Assembly (NCBI GenBank): GCA_965197675.1
Contig: OZ240221.1
Location: 1,674,001-1,738,000 of the forward strand
DNA: 64,000 bases
Direction of reading: 5' to 3'
DNA from: G965197675 sp965197675
Lineage (GTDB): Bacteria; Chloroflexota; Dehalococcoidia; Plut-88900
Under the pieces are notes generated by a model. It searched no databases. It saw nothing but the letters and a program-made list of their open reading frames with translations, and had not been told where the DNA came from. Position numbers and translations under genes: made by a program. Shown here piece by piece: positions 44,428-53,789 of the stretch. How positions within the stretch are numbered: the stretch's first letter is position 1; each line of letters begins with the position of its first letter.

Positions 44428-45156
44428 CTAGCGCACTACCGTACGGATGATGGTAGAGGATCCAGTGACGTTGCCCGAGTCGCCAGTCATAAAGAGCAGA
44501 CAGAAGTCGGCGAGTTGCTCCGGAGTCAGCGCAGTCTTCGCATCTTCAGGCGCCAGCTTTTTCACCGCATCGCTGGACACCCAACCGGGGTTAACCGAGT
44601 TCACCTGAACGTTGTATGGCTTGAGCTCTTCCGACAGGTTCATAGTGAGGTGCTCCAACGCCAGGGTCCCCAGATAGTAGTGGGATGATTCGGGGCCGCC
44701 CGTATCGAAGGTGCCGGTGATGTTGACTATCTTTCCCCTGTCCTTCTTTATCATTCCTGGAATGAAGGCACGACAGAGCAAATAGGCCGACCAGAACTTC
44801 ACGTCGAAGACAAGCTCCCACTCATCCTTGGGGATCTCCCATAGATTCTTGCCGTATACGGCTCTACCATCAATGTGAAATACCCCAGCATTGTTTACCA
44901 GAATGTCTATGTCCCCGTAGGCTGCCTTCACGTCGGACACCAGCTTGTCCACCTGTGCTTCATCCAGAAGGTCCGCAGGGAAGATATTGCTCTCCCCGCC
45001 GGCCTGCTGTATATCGCGCTGAGCAGATTCCAGCCTGGCCACATTCCGACCAGTTAGCGCCACCTTTCCGCCTTCGGCTGCTATCTTTCTGGAAATTGCT
45101 GTCCCGATTCCCCCGCTGGCCCCTGTTACAAGAGCCGACATGCCTTCTAATTTCAC
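44428..45156 (-). CDS. SDR family protein with altered active site
   Basis: A 242-residue short-chain dehydrogenase fold. The cofactor motif SALVTGASGGIGTAISRKIA and DILVNNAGVFHID are intact. The serine region is IVNITGTFDTGG, and where YxxxK is expected the sequence is HYYLGTLALEHLTMNLSEEL, so the catalytic lysine is missing. The C-terminus NVTGSSTIIRTVVR is also unusual. It may be a catalytically altered or binding-only SDR. The open frame is intact, so it is not called a pseudogene. It converges with the PLP enzyme gene. Confidence 0.83.
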   Translation of the reverse strand: MKLEGMSALVTGASGGIGTAISRKIAAEGGKVALTGRNVARLESAQRDIQQAGGESNIFPADLLDEAQVDKLVSDVKAAYGDIDILVNNAGVFHIDGRAVYGKNLWEIPKDEWELVFDVKFWSAYLLCRAFIPGMIKKDRGKIVNITGTFDTGGPESSHYYLGTLALEHLTMNLSEELKPYNVQVNSVNPGWVSSDAVKKLAPEDAKTALTPEQLADFCLLFMTGDSGNVTGSSTIIRTVVR

Positions 45157-45812
45157 AACTGTCCCCCTATTTATTTGCCTGGAACTACACCTGAATAGGG
45201 GGCCATTGTAAGTGGCTCTTCAATTCAGTGTCAACCCTAGCTTAAGATGATGAACTCTTGCCCTGATAGCAAAGAAGAAGGGTGTGAAGGGTGGAGCTTC
45301 TACACGCGCTGCTCGAACACAGGGGCTTGGTATTTGTTGTGACATTTGGGGCGCTATCGTAGTCGTAACTTCATACCAAGTCGTGAGAATCCTCGCCTAG
45401 CTGCCATGCCAGCCAACCCCATAGAGTGAGGATTCGGCAACCATCCGGTTATTAGTACGGGTAATTGTCACCATGGGCATGGAGGAATATATTGTGCCCG
45501 GTCTGGAGCAAAATGCGGAGTCCTCCCGTTCTGATGGAACAAGATGTAGCCAAGCCTGTTACATCGTTAAGTATTAGGAGATGGAAATATGTACGTTCCA
45601 GCTTTGATCGAGTACAGCGTGGAAACCGTATATCTCGTCGTCTTAGATGATACCTGATCAATAATGAGCTGTGTCTCGACAAGAGAAGCAACTGTATTTC
45701 CAGCTACATATTTACATTCCCGTTACACTTCGTTTTATGAGCTCAAATCAGACGAATTATGGCGTGAGTATTGTGAATTCAGTGACCGGCAAGGAGAGAT
45801 GCAGGTGGGAGA
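45157..45812. other. Intergenic region, no supported gene
   Basis: About 650 bases of lower GC than the flanks. Short open frames occur on both strands but none has a ribosome site with family-like content. No tRNA or repeat copy was found. It may be eroded coding sequence, because a decayed SDR follows directly. Confidence 0.35.
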
Positions 45813-45935
45813 ATGTCCGGAAGAGTCGACGGCAAAGTTGCCTTGGTCACAGGAGGAAGCTTCTGGATATGGAGGTAGACAGCGTCAACCTTTGCCAGGA
45901 GAGGCCTTAAGATAGCCGCGCTCAGATGCTGGCTT
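45813..45935 (+). pseudogene. Decayed 5' end of an SDR gene
   Basis: An ATG with upstream GGTGGGA starts MSGRVDGKVALVTGGS, an SDR N-terminus with the cofactor-binding glycines. It then reads FWIWR and a TAG at 45876-45878, followed in the same frame by TASTFARRGLKIAALR, which matches the next SDR segment. The rest of the gene is gone. It is a short relic, independent of the two intact SDRs upstream. Confidence 0.75.
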
Positions 45936-46241
45936 CTTCGTCGCAGGTCACCCCACAGGGTCGTAGATGGGGAAATGTAGCCCACTGAGCGAGATGTCAT
46001 TTTAAAGGAGGTGACATGGACTTGCGCACAGTGGTACAATGTAACATCTGTTTTTATAGCCGAAGTCAATAGAGAGATGCGAGTAAGCTAGATTGAATAG
46101 GGCTTGCTTTTATGTTATCCATTCGTTTACTATATCGACACCATTTTCACGGGTACATAGGATGGGCGGGCTTCCGTGTGGAGATGCCTTTTGAGAAAGA
46201 TTGGATAGCCGAGGAGAAAACTACCTGGGGGAGATTGTAGA
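45936..46241. other. Upstream region of the ABC transporter operon
   Basis: No gene is visible. It presumably contains the promoter of the polyamine-type transporter operon. A ribosome site (GGGGGAGA) lies directly before the ATPase ATG. Confidence 0.4.
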
Positions 46242-47333
46242 ATGAGCCAACCAGACGTTCAACTGGAACAGGTGACCAAGAGATTCGGCGAAACAGTCGC
46301 AGTCAGTAACTTTACGCTGGACGTACAGTCTGGAGAGTTCCTCTGCTTGCTCGGCCCCAGTGGGTGTGGCAAGACCACCTTGCTGAGGATGCTTGCTGGA
46401 CTTGAGGAGCCCACTGAGGGCACGATCAAACTTACAGGTGAGGTAGTTAATGGCATCCCGGCTTATAAGAGAGATACCGCTATGGTGTTTCAGAACTGGG
46501 CCTTATTCCCTCACAAAAACGTGTTTGACAACATCTCCTTTGGATTAAAGATGAGAGGTGTTCCCAAAGCGATAAGGCAGGAGAGGGTTAAGGAGTATTT
46601 GGATATGGTTCGGTTGCCCGGACTTGAAAGAAGAATGCCCGGGCAGCTTAGTGGTGGTCAGCAGCAGCGAGTCGCATTGGCTCGTGCCTTGATCATCGAG
46701 CCGAAGGTACTCCTAATGGACGAGCCTCTCAGCAATCTGGATCTGAAGCTTCGCCAGCAGATGCGTGTCGAGATTCGGCAGATTCAAAAGCGCATCGGCA
46801 TTACTACTATCTTCGTGACCCACGACCAGACCGAAGCCTTGGAGCTTTCCGACAGGGTCGTTGTGGTGAACCAGGGACACATTGAGCAAGTGGGTCTCCC
46901 GGCCGAGGTCTACGAGCAGCCCGCTACCAGGTTTGTGGCCGACTTCATAGGCGAGAGCAACTTCTTCGAGGGGACTGTGGTATCAGTTAACTCCACGACC
47001 GCTGTCTTTAAGACTAAAAGTGGGTTATCTATTAACATGATGAGCAGGACAGAACTTCCAGAAGGAAGCGAGTGTAGCCTAGCAGTGAGACCGGAGTTGA
47101 TCGGCATTAGTCCGCTTAGTAGTGATGGCGGTGTGTCTTTCGATAACTCCGTACCAGGGAAGATCCTTATGAAGACCTACCTGGGAGCTTTCATAAGATA
47201 CGACATAGATCTGGATGACGAAAACAGAATCTTTATTGACCGAAGAATTAGCCCAGACGAGCCTACCTATTCGGTGGGAGACGAGATAAACGTAGGATGG
47301 TCTGCAGACGGATGCGTGTGCTTCCCCAAATAG
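46242..47333 (+). CDS. potA: Polyamine-type ABC transporter ATPase (PotA-like)
   Basis: A 363-residue ATPase of the spermidine/putrescine and iron-type class. Walker A is GPSGCGKTT, the Q-loop is in VFQNWALFPHKNVFDNISFG, the signature is LSGGQQQRVALARAL and Walker B is VLLMDEPLSNLD. The switch histidine is in VTHDQTEAL. A C-terminal TOBE domain follows (AVRPELIGISPL). It is the first gene of a three-gene operon with two permeases. The operon lacks a binding protein, though the PotD-like lipoproteins at about 5.4 and 14.6 kb are of the fitting class. Confidence 0.93.
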   Translation: MSQPDVQLEQVTKRFGETVAVSNFTLDVQSGEFLCLLGPSGCGKTTLLRMLAGLEEPTEGTIKLTGEVVNGIPAYKRDTAMVFQNWALFPHKNVFDNISFGLKMRGVPKAIRQERVKEYLDMVRLPGLERRMPGQLSGGQQQRVALARALIIEPKVLLMDEPLSNLDLKLRQQMRVEIRQIQKRIGITTIFVTHDQTEALELSDRVVVVNQGHIEQVGLPAEVYEQPATRFVADFIGESNFFEGTVVSVNSTTAVFKTKSGLSINMMSRTELPEGSECSLAVRPELIGISPLSSDGGVSFDNSVPGKILMKTYLGAFIRYDIDLDDENRIFIDRRISPDEPTYSVGDEINVGWSADGCVCFPK

Positions 47334-47425
47334 GTGTGAAGCAAGCCGAATCGTAAATCACTAGACAGAATCTATACAGTTGGAATCGGTGAACATACGA
47401 CAGGGGCAATAGAGGAGGCAGAGCT

Positions 47426-48334
47426 ATGATGCGCATATCGGAAATGCGGCTTCCGGCAGTGCGAAGTTGGGTGAACCCAATGACACTCGTGAAAACCCAA
47501 CCTCATTGGCTTTTGATGTTGCCGGCCTTGGTTCTGCTGGTTGGCATCTTTCTCATCCCGGTGATTGCCTTGCTGGGAATCAGCGTTCAGGAAAGTGTAC
47601 CGATAAGAAGATATGAGGCTGGGTTCACCTTCGGCTCATATCAACGGTTCTTTACAGATCCCTGGTACCTAAACCAGTGGGCAACCACGTTCAAGATAAT
47701 GAGTATAGTTACAGCTATCGTGGTTGTGCTCGGGTATCCCCTGTCATATATGATCTGGCGGGCGAAGGGCAGGAGGAAGGGGATACTGCTGGCTGTAGTG
47801 CTCTTGCCTCTATTCACCAACATCATTGCTAGAATCTATGCCTGGCTAGTTGTACTGGCTAAAGAGGGTCCCATCAACTGGGTGCTTACCAAAACACCCT
47901 TTGTAGACGATCCCATACTGCTGAATTTTAATTTCTGGACAGTTATCTTAGGGGTAACCTATGTAGCTATACCCTACTTTATATTGATCCTATGGAGTAG
48001 CTTGGAGGGCGTTGATTGGAATCTGGTTGAAAGCGCCAGAACCATGGGGGCTGGAAAATTCAGATCTATATTGGAGACAGTCGTGCCGCTGAGTGCCGCT
48101 GGATTCGCTGGAGCCTTGGCGGTGACCATGACGTGGGGCACTGGGGCCTACGCAGAACCTACCGTCCTCGGTTCCCCGAAGGAGTGGACAACCGGCATTG
48201 AGGCCGGACACCAGATACTGAGGGCGTACGACTGGCCCTATGGAGCTGCGCTCTCATTCGTTCTGGTGTCCTCTACCATGTTGGCCATCATAGTCATGTA
48301 CAGGCTCGTAGTGCGGAAGAGGTGGATGGTATGA
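47426..48334 (+). CDS. potB: Polyamine-type ABC transporter permease (PotB-like)
   Basis: A 302-residue inner-membrane permease with six helices. After an N-terminal amphipathic stretch the first helix is LLMLPALVLLVGIFLIPVIALLGI. The EAA loop that contacts the ATPase is VESARTMGAGKFRSILETVVPLSAAGFAGAL. The start ATG (47426, or the ATG one codon later) is behind AGAGGAGG. The stop overlaps the start of the next permease (ATGA), so the two are translationally coupled. Confidence 0.92.
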   Translation: MMRISEMRLPAVRSWVNPMTLVKTQPHWLLMLPALVLLVGIFLIPVIALLGISVQESVPIRRYEAGFTFGSYQRFFTDPWYLNQWATTFKIMSIVTAIVVVLGYPLSYMIWRAKGRRKGILLAVVLLPLFTNIIARIYAWLVVLAKEGPINWVLTKTPFVDDPILLNFNFWTVILGVTYVAIPYFILILWSSLEGVDWNLVESARTMGAGKFRSILETVVPLSAAGFAGALAVTMTWGTGAYAEPTVLGSPKEWTTGIEAGHQILRAYDWPYGAALSFVLVSSTMLAIIVMYRLVVRKRWMV

Positions 48335-49242
48335 AGCTAAATGGTACAACGATAAACAGTGCTGTCCATCGGGCTAACTTCCTACCGACTCTAAAGGCCT
48401 TTGGAGATAGGCTGACGAGCCTCAGGATACGTGGACGTCGATTGGATATGGGCGTGGTAGGCCTGGATACGGTAAACTACCTAACTCTAACCTTTCTGTT
48501 GCTGCCCATAGCAGTCGTAGTAATCGCCTCTTTCACATCGGGTCACTACGTTAGCTTCCCACCCAAGTGGCCCCTTTCTATGCAATGGTACGAAGCCTTC
48601 ATCAAGAGTGATCTGTACATAGAAGGTATCAAAAACAGCATGATAACGGGCGGCCTGGTGATCGTCGTCGCCGGTACGGTAGGGACCCTGGCCTCCGTCG
48701 GTTGGACGCTGAGGAAATTCAAGGGGCAGGAGCTTGTCTACTACTTGCTGTTCCTTCCCTTCTTGATTCCGGGACTGGTCATTGGTATCGGAATACTGAT
48801 GAGTCTTGACCCGTTAAGGCTGGATTTCTTAGTTGGAAACCGGTGGGCTGTTATTGTAGGTCACTGTCTATGGGCAACGCCGCTGGTGTTCATAGTCATG
48901 GTTTCCGTCCTACTGGGTATTGATCCTGCCCTGGTACCGGCTGCCAAGAACCTGGGTGCGAAGCCCTGGCGAGCCTTTTGGGAAGTCACGGTGCCGTTGG
49001 TAAAAGCGGGAATCTTGGCCAGCTTGATTCTAGCCTTCATAATCTCCTTCCATGAATTCATAATAGCCCTGTTCTTAACGGCAGCGACCTCTAGAACCTT
49101 GCCAGTGCTGGTATGGAACTCTTTACGGTTTGAGGTAAGCCCGATAATCGCGGCTATAGACGGACTGATGATAGTTTCCATCATCATAGCGTTGGCGGCG
49201 ATCTCCAAGCTGGTGGGCATTGAAAAGATAAAGATGCGGTAA
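48331..49242 (+). CDS. potC: Polyamine-type ABC transporter permease (PotC-like)
   Basis: A 303-residue permease. The ATG at 48331 overlaps the previous stop and has AGAGGTGG upstream; an in-frame GTG at 48322 is less likely. The first helix is LTLTFLLLPIAVVVIASFTSG, followed by the typical PotC periplasmic loop with WPLSMQWYEAFIKS. The EAA loop is PAAKNLGAKPWRAFWEVTVPLVKAGILASL. It ends the operon before a strong terminator. Together with PotA and PotB it forms the inner-membrane transporter, needing a binding protein supplied from elsewhere. Confidence 0.92.
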   Translation: MKLNGTTINSAVHRANFLPTLKAFGDRLTSLRIRGRRLDMGVVGLDTVNYLTLTFLLLPIAVVVIASFTSGHYVSFPPKWPLSMQWYEAFIKSDLYIEGIKNSMITGGLVIVVAGTVGTLASVGWTLRKFKGQELVYYLLFLPFLIPGLVIGIGILMSLDPLRLDFLVGNRWAVIVGHCLWATPLVFIVMVSVLLGIDPALVPAAKNLGAKPWRAFWEVTVPLVKAGILASLILAFIISFHEFIIALFLTAATSRTLPVLVWNSLRFEVSPIIAAIDGLMIVSIIIALAAISKLVGIEKIKMR

Positions 49243-49283
49243 AGTGCTCACAGGATCTAGTAGCCACTAAGCGTGGATGAAGT

Positions 49284-49320
49284 TAGGCGGGGTAGAACAT
49301 TTCTACCCCGCCTAGTTTTT
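49284..49320 (+). terminator. Strong intrinsic terminator of the ABC operon
   Basis: TAGGCGGGGTAGAA and TTCTACCCCGCCTA form a perfect 14-bp stem with a CAT loop, followed by GTTTTT. It lies between the converging ABC operon and flavin oxidoreductase gene and may serve both. Confidence 0.95.
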
Positions 49321-49340
49321 ACTCTAACCCGATTTCTATA

Positions 49341-50579
49341 CTATCGAAACTCGGGCATTATCTTAGTAGCGAATAGCTCTATCTGCCTGAGGGTTACGTC
49401 CAGTGGGGCTAAACCCTGGTCGCACTGCCAAATCAGCCATTCCAACTCACCATCAGCGTGACAGCGGGCCAGAGACTCTACCTGGCGTTTCACATCGTCC
49501 ACTGTGCCGATCAGGGCGTACTGGTGCTCGGCTAATCGCGTGGTGGCTTGCTGAGCATCTTTGAACTTGAGAGGCTTGGGAGCCGTCTCTCCCGGGTTTC
49601 GGAAGGCCTCGTTCATTCCAAACTCCCCGAAGTAGGTAACGTACTGCCAGCCAACGCCTATCTCGGCGAGCTTGTAGGCCTCCTCGTAGGTATCTCCAAT
49701 ATATAGAGTACGTGCGGCTCCCACGTTCTCTCCCAGCTTGAAGTTTCTACCATGCTCCGCTGATATTGCCTGGTAGGTCTTGCATAGACGAGTGAACTCG
49801 GATGGATAGGCGACGGCTATGTGTGGAATCGCTCCCTTCTCTGCTGCCCAGGTGATGGTGCCCTCGCTTAGGGAGAAGGCGAGGAAGATGGGAGGGTGAG
49901 GCTGTTGATACGGTTTCGGCACGACACACACTGCCCGTATGACATCGTCCGAGTCTACTTCTCCTGGAGCTCCCCTGTCGCGTGTCCACTTGATGGGGGG
50001 CCAGCCTTTGATCCCGTCCTCATAGGGGAATGGAACCTCGTAGAAGTCTCCCTTGTAGGACAAAACCTCTTCAGTCCAGGCCGCTTTTACGATATCGAAC
50101 ATCTCGTTGAATATCTGGCGATTCCGAGCGTCTGTTGCAGTTTTGTCCGACTGGGTCCCCATAGCTCGATACTTCTGACCTAGCACAGATACCCAACGGT
50201 CCTGGTATCCCCGGGCGAAGCCTGCCATGAATCTACCTTTGGTCAAATGGTCCAGCACCGCCATCTCTTCTGCGCAGCGCACAGGGTCCCAGGAAGGCAG
50301 CACCAGAGCGAGGGGGGCGAATTTGATGTTCTTCGTTCTGTTTGCCAAGTCTGCGTACAGCATCAGCGGCGCCACCGACATCTCGAACCCTTCGGAGTGA
50401 AAGTGGTGCTCGGTAGTGGAAAAGCAATCGTAGCCCAGATCATCGGCTGCTATGCAGATCTGCCGAAGCTCCTCCAGCATATCCTGATACTTTTCGTTGT
50501 TTCGTCCGATAGGACGCAGCTGCTCTCCATCCTCTATAGCTCCGGGCATGGTGGGAAGAGCAAATAACCCGAACTTCAT
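49341..50579 (-). CDS. LLM-class flavin-dependent oxidoreductase (luciferase-like, copy 3)
   Basis: A 412-residue luciferase-like enzyme. Landmarks are DLGYDCFSTTEHHFHSEGFEMSVAP, NIKFAPLALVLPSWDPVRCAEEMAVLDHLTKGRFMAGFARGYQ and QPHPPIFLAFSLSEGTITWAAEKGAIPH. It shares the TEHHF and GRF.G..RGYQ pattern with the copy at 27 kb and is closer to it than to the copy at 38 kb. It is probably monocistronic. Reduced flavin is supplied by an unlinked reductase. The substrate is unknown. Confidence 0.87.
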   Translation of the reverse strand: MKFGLFALPTMPGAIEDGEQLRPIGRNNEKYQDMLEELRQICIAADDLGYDCFSTTEHHFHSEGFEMSVAPLMLYADLANRTKNIKFAPLALVLPSWDPVRCAEEMAVLDHLTKGRFMAGFARGYQDRWVSVLGQKYRAMGTQSDKTATDARNRQIFNEMFDIVKAAWTEEVLSYKGDFYEVPFPYEDGIKGWPPIKWTRDRGAPGEVDSDDVIRAVCVVPKPYQQPHPPIFLAFSLSEGTITWAAEKGAIPHIAVAYPSEFTRLCKTYQAISAEHGRNFKLGENVGAARTLYIGDTYEEAYKLAEIGVGWQYVTYFGEFGMNEAFRNPGETAPKPLKFKDAQQATTRLAEHQYALIGTVDDVKRQVESLARCHADGELEWLIWQCDQGLAPLDVTLRQIELFATKIMPEFR

Positions 50580-50670
50580 CTTTTATTGCCTCCTGTGCCG
50601 TATTTTGCTGTCGCAGACAAGTATGGATTATACAGTTAGGGTAAGCGAGGCACAAGCTGAGATCATAGAT

Positions 50671-50715
50671 AATCCGGAGGGGCTGGCTGCTTTTAGCGGC
50701 CAGCCCCTCCGGATT
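50671..50715 (-). terminator. Strong hairpin terminator after the amidohydrolase pair
   Basis: A 17-bp perfect stem (AATCCGGAGGGGCTGGC and its complement ending at 50715) with an 11-base loop, 24 bp past the stop of the leftward amidohydrolase. A good end for that transcript, though without a long T run. Confidence 0.8.
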
Positions 50716-50739
50716 ACACACTAAATAGTCTTGGCCTCA

Positions 50740-51897
50740 TCAATTAATGTTATATACCTGCAGTGCGTTCTCTCCCAACACCTTCCATTGGTCTTCCTCG
50801 GAAAGAGGCTCCAGCGCCTTCTTGACCCTGCCTACTATACCGGGGAAACCATCGGCGTGGGGAAAGTCTGTGGCCCAGAAGAACTTATCGGCTCCTACCC
50901 GCTCTATTACGTGAGGGATCAGCTCTTCGTCGGGTTCGAAGGCTATCCAGCCCTGTCTCTGGAAGTACTCGCTTGGTAGAAGCTCGAATCTGCAGGTGCC
51001 CTTAGCGCTCTTCCAGCGATCGTCCATCCGCTCCAACCAGTAGTCGATCCAGGCTCCACCCGTTTCCAGGTATGCCACCTTTAGACTAGGGAAGCGATCG
51101 AAGGTGCCTCGATTTACCATGTTGATCAGCGCCACCTGAAGAGCAAAGGCATCGGTAACCAAGCCGTACCAAAAGTCGTCGCGGAGAAGCTCACTGACCT
51201 GTCCAGTCTCCCCATAGGCGTCCTTCCCGATATAGTTTATATTGCTAGTGGGATGAATGCCTACGGGCAGACCTGTGTCTTGAATGGTGGCATACAGAGG
51301 GTCGAAGTAGGGATCGCCATACATCCGTCCGTTGGTGGGGAGGCCGTATGTCATAAAGCCCTTGACTCCCATGTTGGCCGTCCTCTTTACCTCCATCACC
51401 GCTTCTTCAACATCTTTGGTCACTATGTGGGCTATAGGTATTAGCCTATCTGGGTATGGCTTACAGAAGTCCACGATCCAGTTGTTGTAGGCTCGGGCAT
51501 AGGCAGCCGCGACCTGGGGATCGTCACAATCGTCTTCCCAGTGGAGCCCTACGGTAGGATAAACGAAGGAGATGTCGATCTTTTCCTCGTCCAGCCACTT
51601 GATCCTGGCATGGGGGTCGTTGGAAGCAGGAATGAAGGCGTCATAGTACGAGATTTGACCCTCGAAGAACGGTTCTAAGTTGTCATTTCCGAATCCTTTG
51701 CCGGCATCCACTCCAAGAGCTATGCCCCCGTGTATGAGGGAAGACTTCCTGCCATTGACCTCTGCATACTCCAGCCCCTTTTCATCTTTCATCAAGCGTA
51801 TGCGCTTGTCCTTGAATTCGGGATCGAGGTACTCCTCCATAATCTCCGTAATGGGCTCCGCCACGTGCCCATCTATATCGACAGTCTTTCGCTCCAT
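50740..51897 (-). CDS. COG2159 amidohydrolase family protein (copy 4)
   Basis: A 385-residue TIM-barrel hydrolase beginning MERKTVDIDGHVAEPITEIMEEYLDPEFKDKRIRL. It has VGIHPTSNINYIG in mid barrel, AYLETGGAWIDYWLERMDDRW and FFWATDFPHADGFPG with the catalytic aspartate. The ATG at 51897 follows GGGAGG; a TTG 24 bases upstream is not used here. It is a tandem paralogue of the gene immediately upstream (52021), with similar length and motif order, and less like the copies at 13-17 kb. Both lie on one strand, each with its own hairpin downstream. The substrate is unknown. Confidence 0.87.
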   Translation of the reverse strand: MERKTVDIDGHVAEPITEIMEEYLDPEFKDKRIRLMKDEKGLEYAEVNGRKSSLIHGGIALGVDAGKGFGNDNLEPFFEGQISYYDAFIPASNDPHARIKWLDEEKIDISFVYPTVGLHWEDDCDDPQVAAAYARAYNNWIVDFCKPYPDRLIPIAHIVTKDVEEAVMEVKRTANMGVKGFMTYGLPTNGRMYGDPYFDPLYATIQDTGLPVGIHPTSNINYIGKDAYGETGQVSELLRDDFWYGLVTDAFALQVALINMVNRGTFDRFPSLKVAYLETGGAWIDYWLERMDDRWKSAKGTCRFELLPSEYFQRQGWIAFEPDEELIPHVIERVGADKFFWATDFPHADGFPGIVGRVKKALEPLSEEDQWKVLGENALQVYNIN

Positions 51898-51956
51898 GCC
51901 ACTCCTCCCTTCTGTTGACAAATTAAGCCTATTGAGTCATTCACTCGTTTATGTTG

Positions 51957-51987
51957 TTGTGCGGATTGGCTAACCCAATCCGCACAA
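51957..51987 (-). terminator. Hairpin between tandem amidohydrolase genes
   Basis: TTGTGCGGATTGG and CCAATCCGCACAA form a perfect 13-bp stem with a CTAAC loop, 34 bp past the stop of the upstream copy. It suggests separate transcripts or processing. Confidence 0.7.
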
Positions 51988-52020
51988 TACACAATGCAAC
52001 TTCTATTCTAAAGGCGCTGC

Positions 52021-53184
52021 TTAGACCTCGAGTCCATACAGCTTGGCCGCATTTTCTCCGAGTACCTTTAACTTGTCCTCTTCAGATAGAGGCTCGATAG
52101 CTTTCTTCACCCGTCCCACAATGCCTGGGAAGCCATCGGCGTGGGGGAAGTCAGCGGCCCACAAGAACTTGTCTGCTCCCACCTCCTGGATTATGTTAGC
52201 CATAAGCTTCTCGTCTGGCTCGAAGGAGATCCAGCATTGTCTGTAGAAATACTCGTCAGGAGGCAGCTTGAATGATACTGTGCTCTTGGTGGTCTTGTAC
52301 CTGTCTTCCATCCGATCCAGCCAGTAGAGTATCCAAGCCCCGCCCGTCTCCAGAAGCACGTATTTGAGCTTGGGGAAGCGGTCGAAGACTCCACGATGGA
52401 TCATGTTCAGGAAGCTGATCTGAAGAGGGAAAGGGTCTGCTGTGAGGGTGTACCAGAAATCGTTCAGCAGAAATTTGCTATCGCGGTTAGAGTCGCTGTA
52501 GCGGTCTCGTCCTGGGTAGTCACTAGAGCCGATGGGATGTACAGTAAGGGGCAGGCCCGTATCCTCCACTGCTGCGAACAGAGGATCATAATACTCGTCA
52601 CCCCAGAGACGCCCGTTGTAGCAGATGGAGTGAATCATAAAGCCCTTGACTCCCAACTTGGCTGTTCTGTTTACCTCTTTAACAGCCTCGTCTACGTCTT
52701 TGTTGGGGATGTGGGCTATCGGGATGAGGCGATCTGGATCTGCCTTGCACATATCCACAATCCAGTTGTTATAGGCCCGAGCATAGGCTGCAGCAGTTTT
52801 GGGGTTCTCGCATCCCTCCTCCCAGAAGAGGCCTAGGGTGGGATACTGCAAGGCGATGTCGATTTCTTCACTGTTCATCCACTTCAATCTGGCTTCGGGC
52901 TCGTAGGATTCGGGAATAAGCGCCTCTTCGTAGCGGATCTTACCTGGAGTGAATAAATCGGTAAAGTCGTCTTTGCCAAATCCCATGCCGGCGTCTACCG
53001 ATATTCCTGCCCCGCCCTGTATCAGGTCGGACTTCTTACCGTCGATTTCCGCGTATTCCAAGCCGTCTTCATCAAGCAGGAGGCGAATCGGCCTGTCTTT
53101 GAACTCAGACTCGAGATACTCATCCATGATGACGCTTATGGGCTCTCCTACGTGGGAGTCGACATCTATGTTTTTGAATGCCAT
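52021..53184 (-). CDS. COG2159 amidohydrolase family protein (copy 5)
   Basis: A 387-residue enzyme beginning MAFKNIDVDSHVGEPISVIMDEYLESEFKDRPIRL. Mid barrel has LTVHPIGSSDYPG, later VLLETGGAWILYWLDRMEDRYK and FLWAADFPHADGFPGIVGRVKKAIEPLSEEDK, nearly the same end as its tandem neighbour. The ATG has GGAGGAG 5 bases upstream. The pair probably arose by local duplication and may cover two related substrates or form a hetero-oligomer. There is no transporter directly beside them. Confidence 0.87.
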   Translation of the reverse strand: MAFKNIDVDSHVGEPISVIMDEYLESEFKDRPIRLLLDEDGLEYAEIDGKKSDLIQGGAGISVDAGMGFGKDDFTDLFTPGKIRYEEALIPESYEPEARLKWMNSEEIDIALQYPTLGLFWEEGCENPKTAAAYARAYNNWIVDMCKADPDRLIPIAHIPNKDVDEAVKEVNRTAKLGVKGFMIHSICYNGRLWGDEYYDPLFAAVEDTGLPLTVHPIGSSDYPGRDRYSDSNRDSKFLLNDFWYTLTADPFPLQISFLNMIHRGVFDRFPKLKYVLLETGGAWILYWLDRMEDRYKTTKSTVSFKLPPDEYFYRQCWISFEPDEKLMANIIQEVGADKFLWAADFPHADGFPGIVGRVKKAIEPLSEEDKLKVLGENAAKLYGLEV

Positions 53185-53789
53185 ATCTCCTCCTTCATCT
53201 TACGTAGTAATAGTTGACGATAGCCTTGGAACCTGCAGTGTGCAGCTTACATTCTAGCTTGTTTACAACCCCATTTCAACGTGGATAGTCGGACCGGTAG
53301 TGTAACTATAAGTATGTAAAAAAGAGAAGAGGTGTATCCTTCCAGGAATACAAGAAGCTGAGAGGAGGTATGCCTGGAGGTGTAGATCGGAGACCTGACC
53401 GAGGTAAGGGTAAAGGGGCTATGAAGGAGGTCAAGACAGAGGAGGAGTGGTGGGTGTAGGCAAAGGGGCAGAGGCGCAGTGGACTGAAGCGGCTCTTAGA
53501 GGGAGCGATGGAAGAAGGTACGCGCCACCGATACCATCGAGAGAGCCTTCAGGGATGTATGGTGTAGGCCAGACCCATGAGTTGCTTCCAAAACCGTGCC
53601 AGCGTGGACAGGACCACCTTTGGAATCATCAGTCATCTTAACAACAGTTGGAAGGACAAGCCCCTAACTCAATTTACACACAACTCTTGACACTACCAAA
53701 CATTCCGAGCAGTTGCAATTTAGCTCGCCTTGTGCTAATACTTAACGCGAAACCTTCCCTCGGAGTTAGTTCCCTAGAAGGATGGGAAA
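53185..53789. other. Intergenic region with possible eroded coding sequence
   Basis: About 600 bases without a supported gene. From 53350 to 53640 the plus strand gives broken, basic protein-like text (for example RRPDRGKGKGAMKEVKTEEE and MEEGTRHRYHRES) with several stops. This might be an eroded transposase or other remnant, but no family motif is clear. Confidence 0.35.

Noticed and set aside
53341..53641. Possible transposase remnant
   Set aside because: Basic broken text resembles eroded coding sequence but no catalytic motif or terminal repeat could be found.
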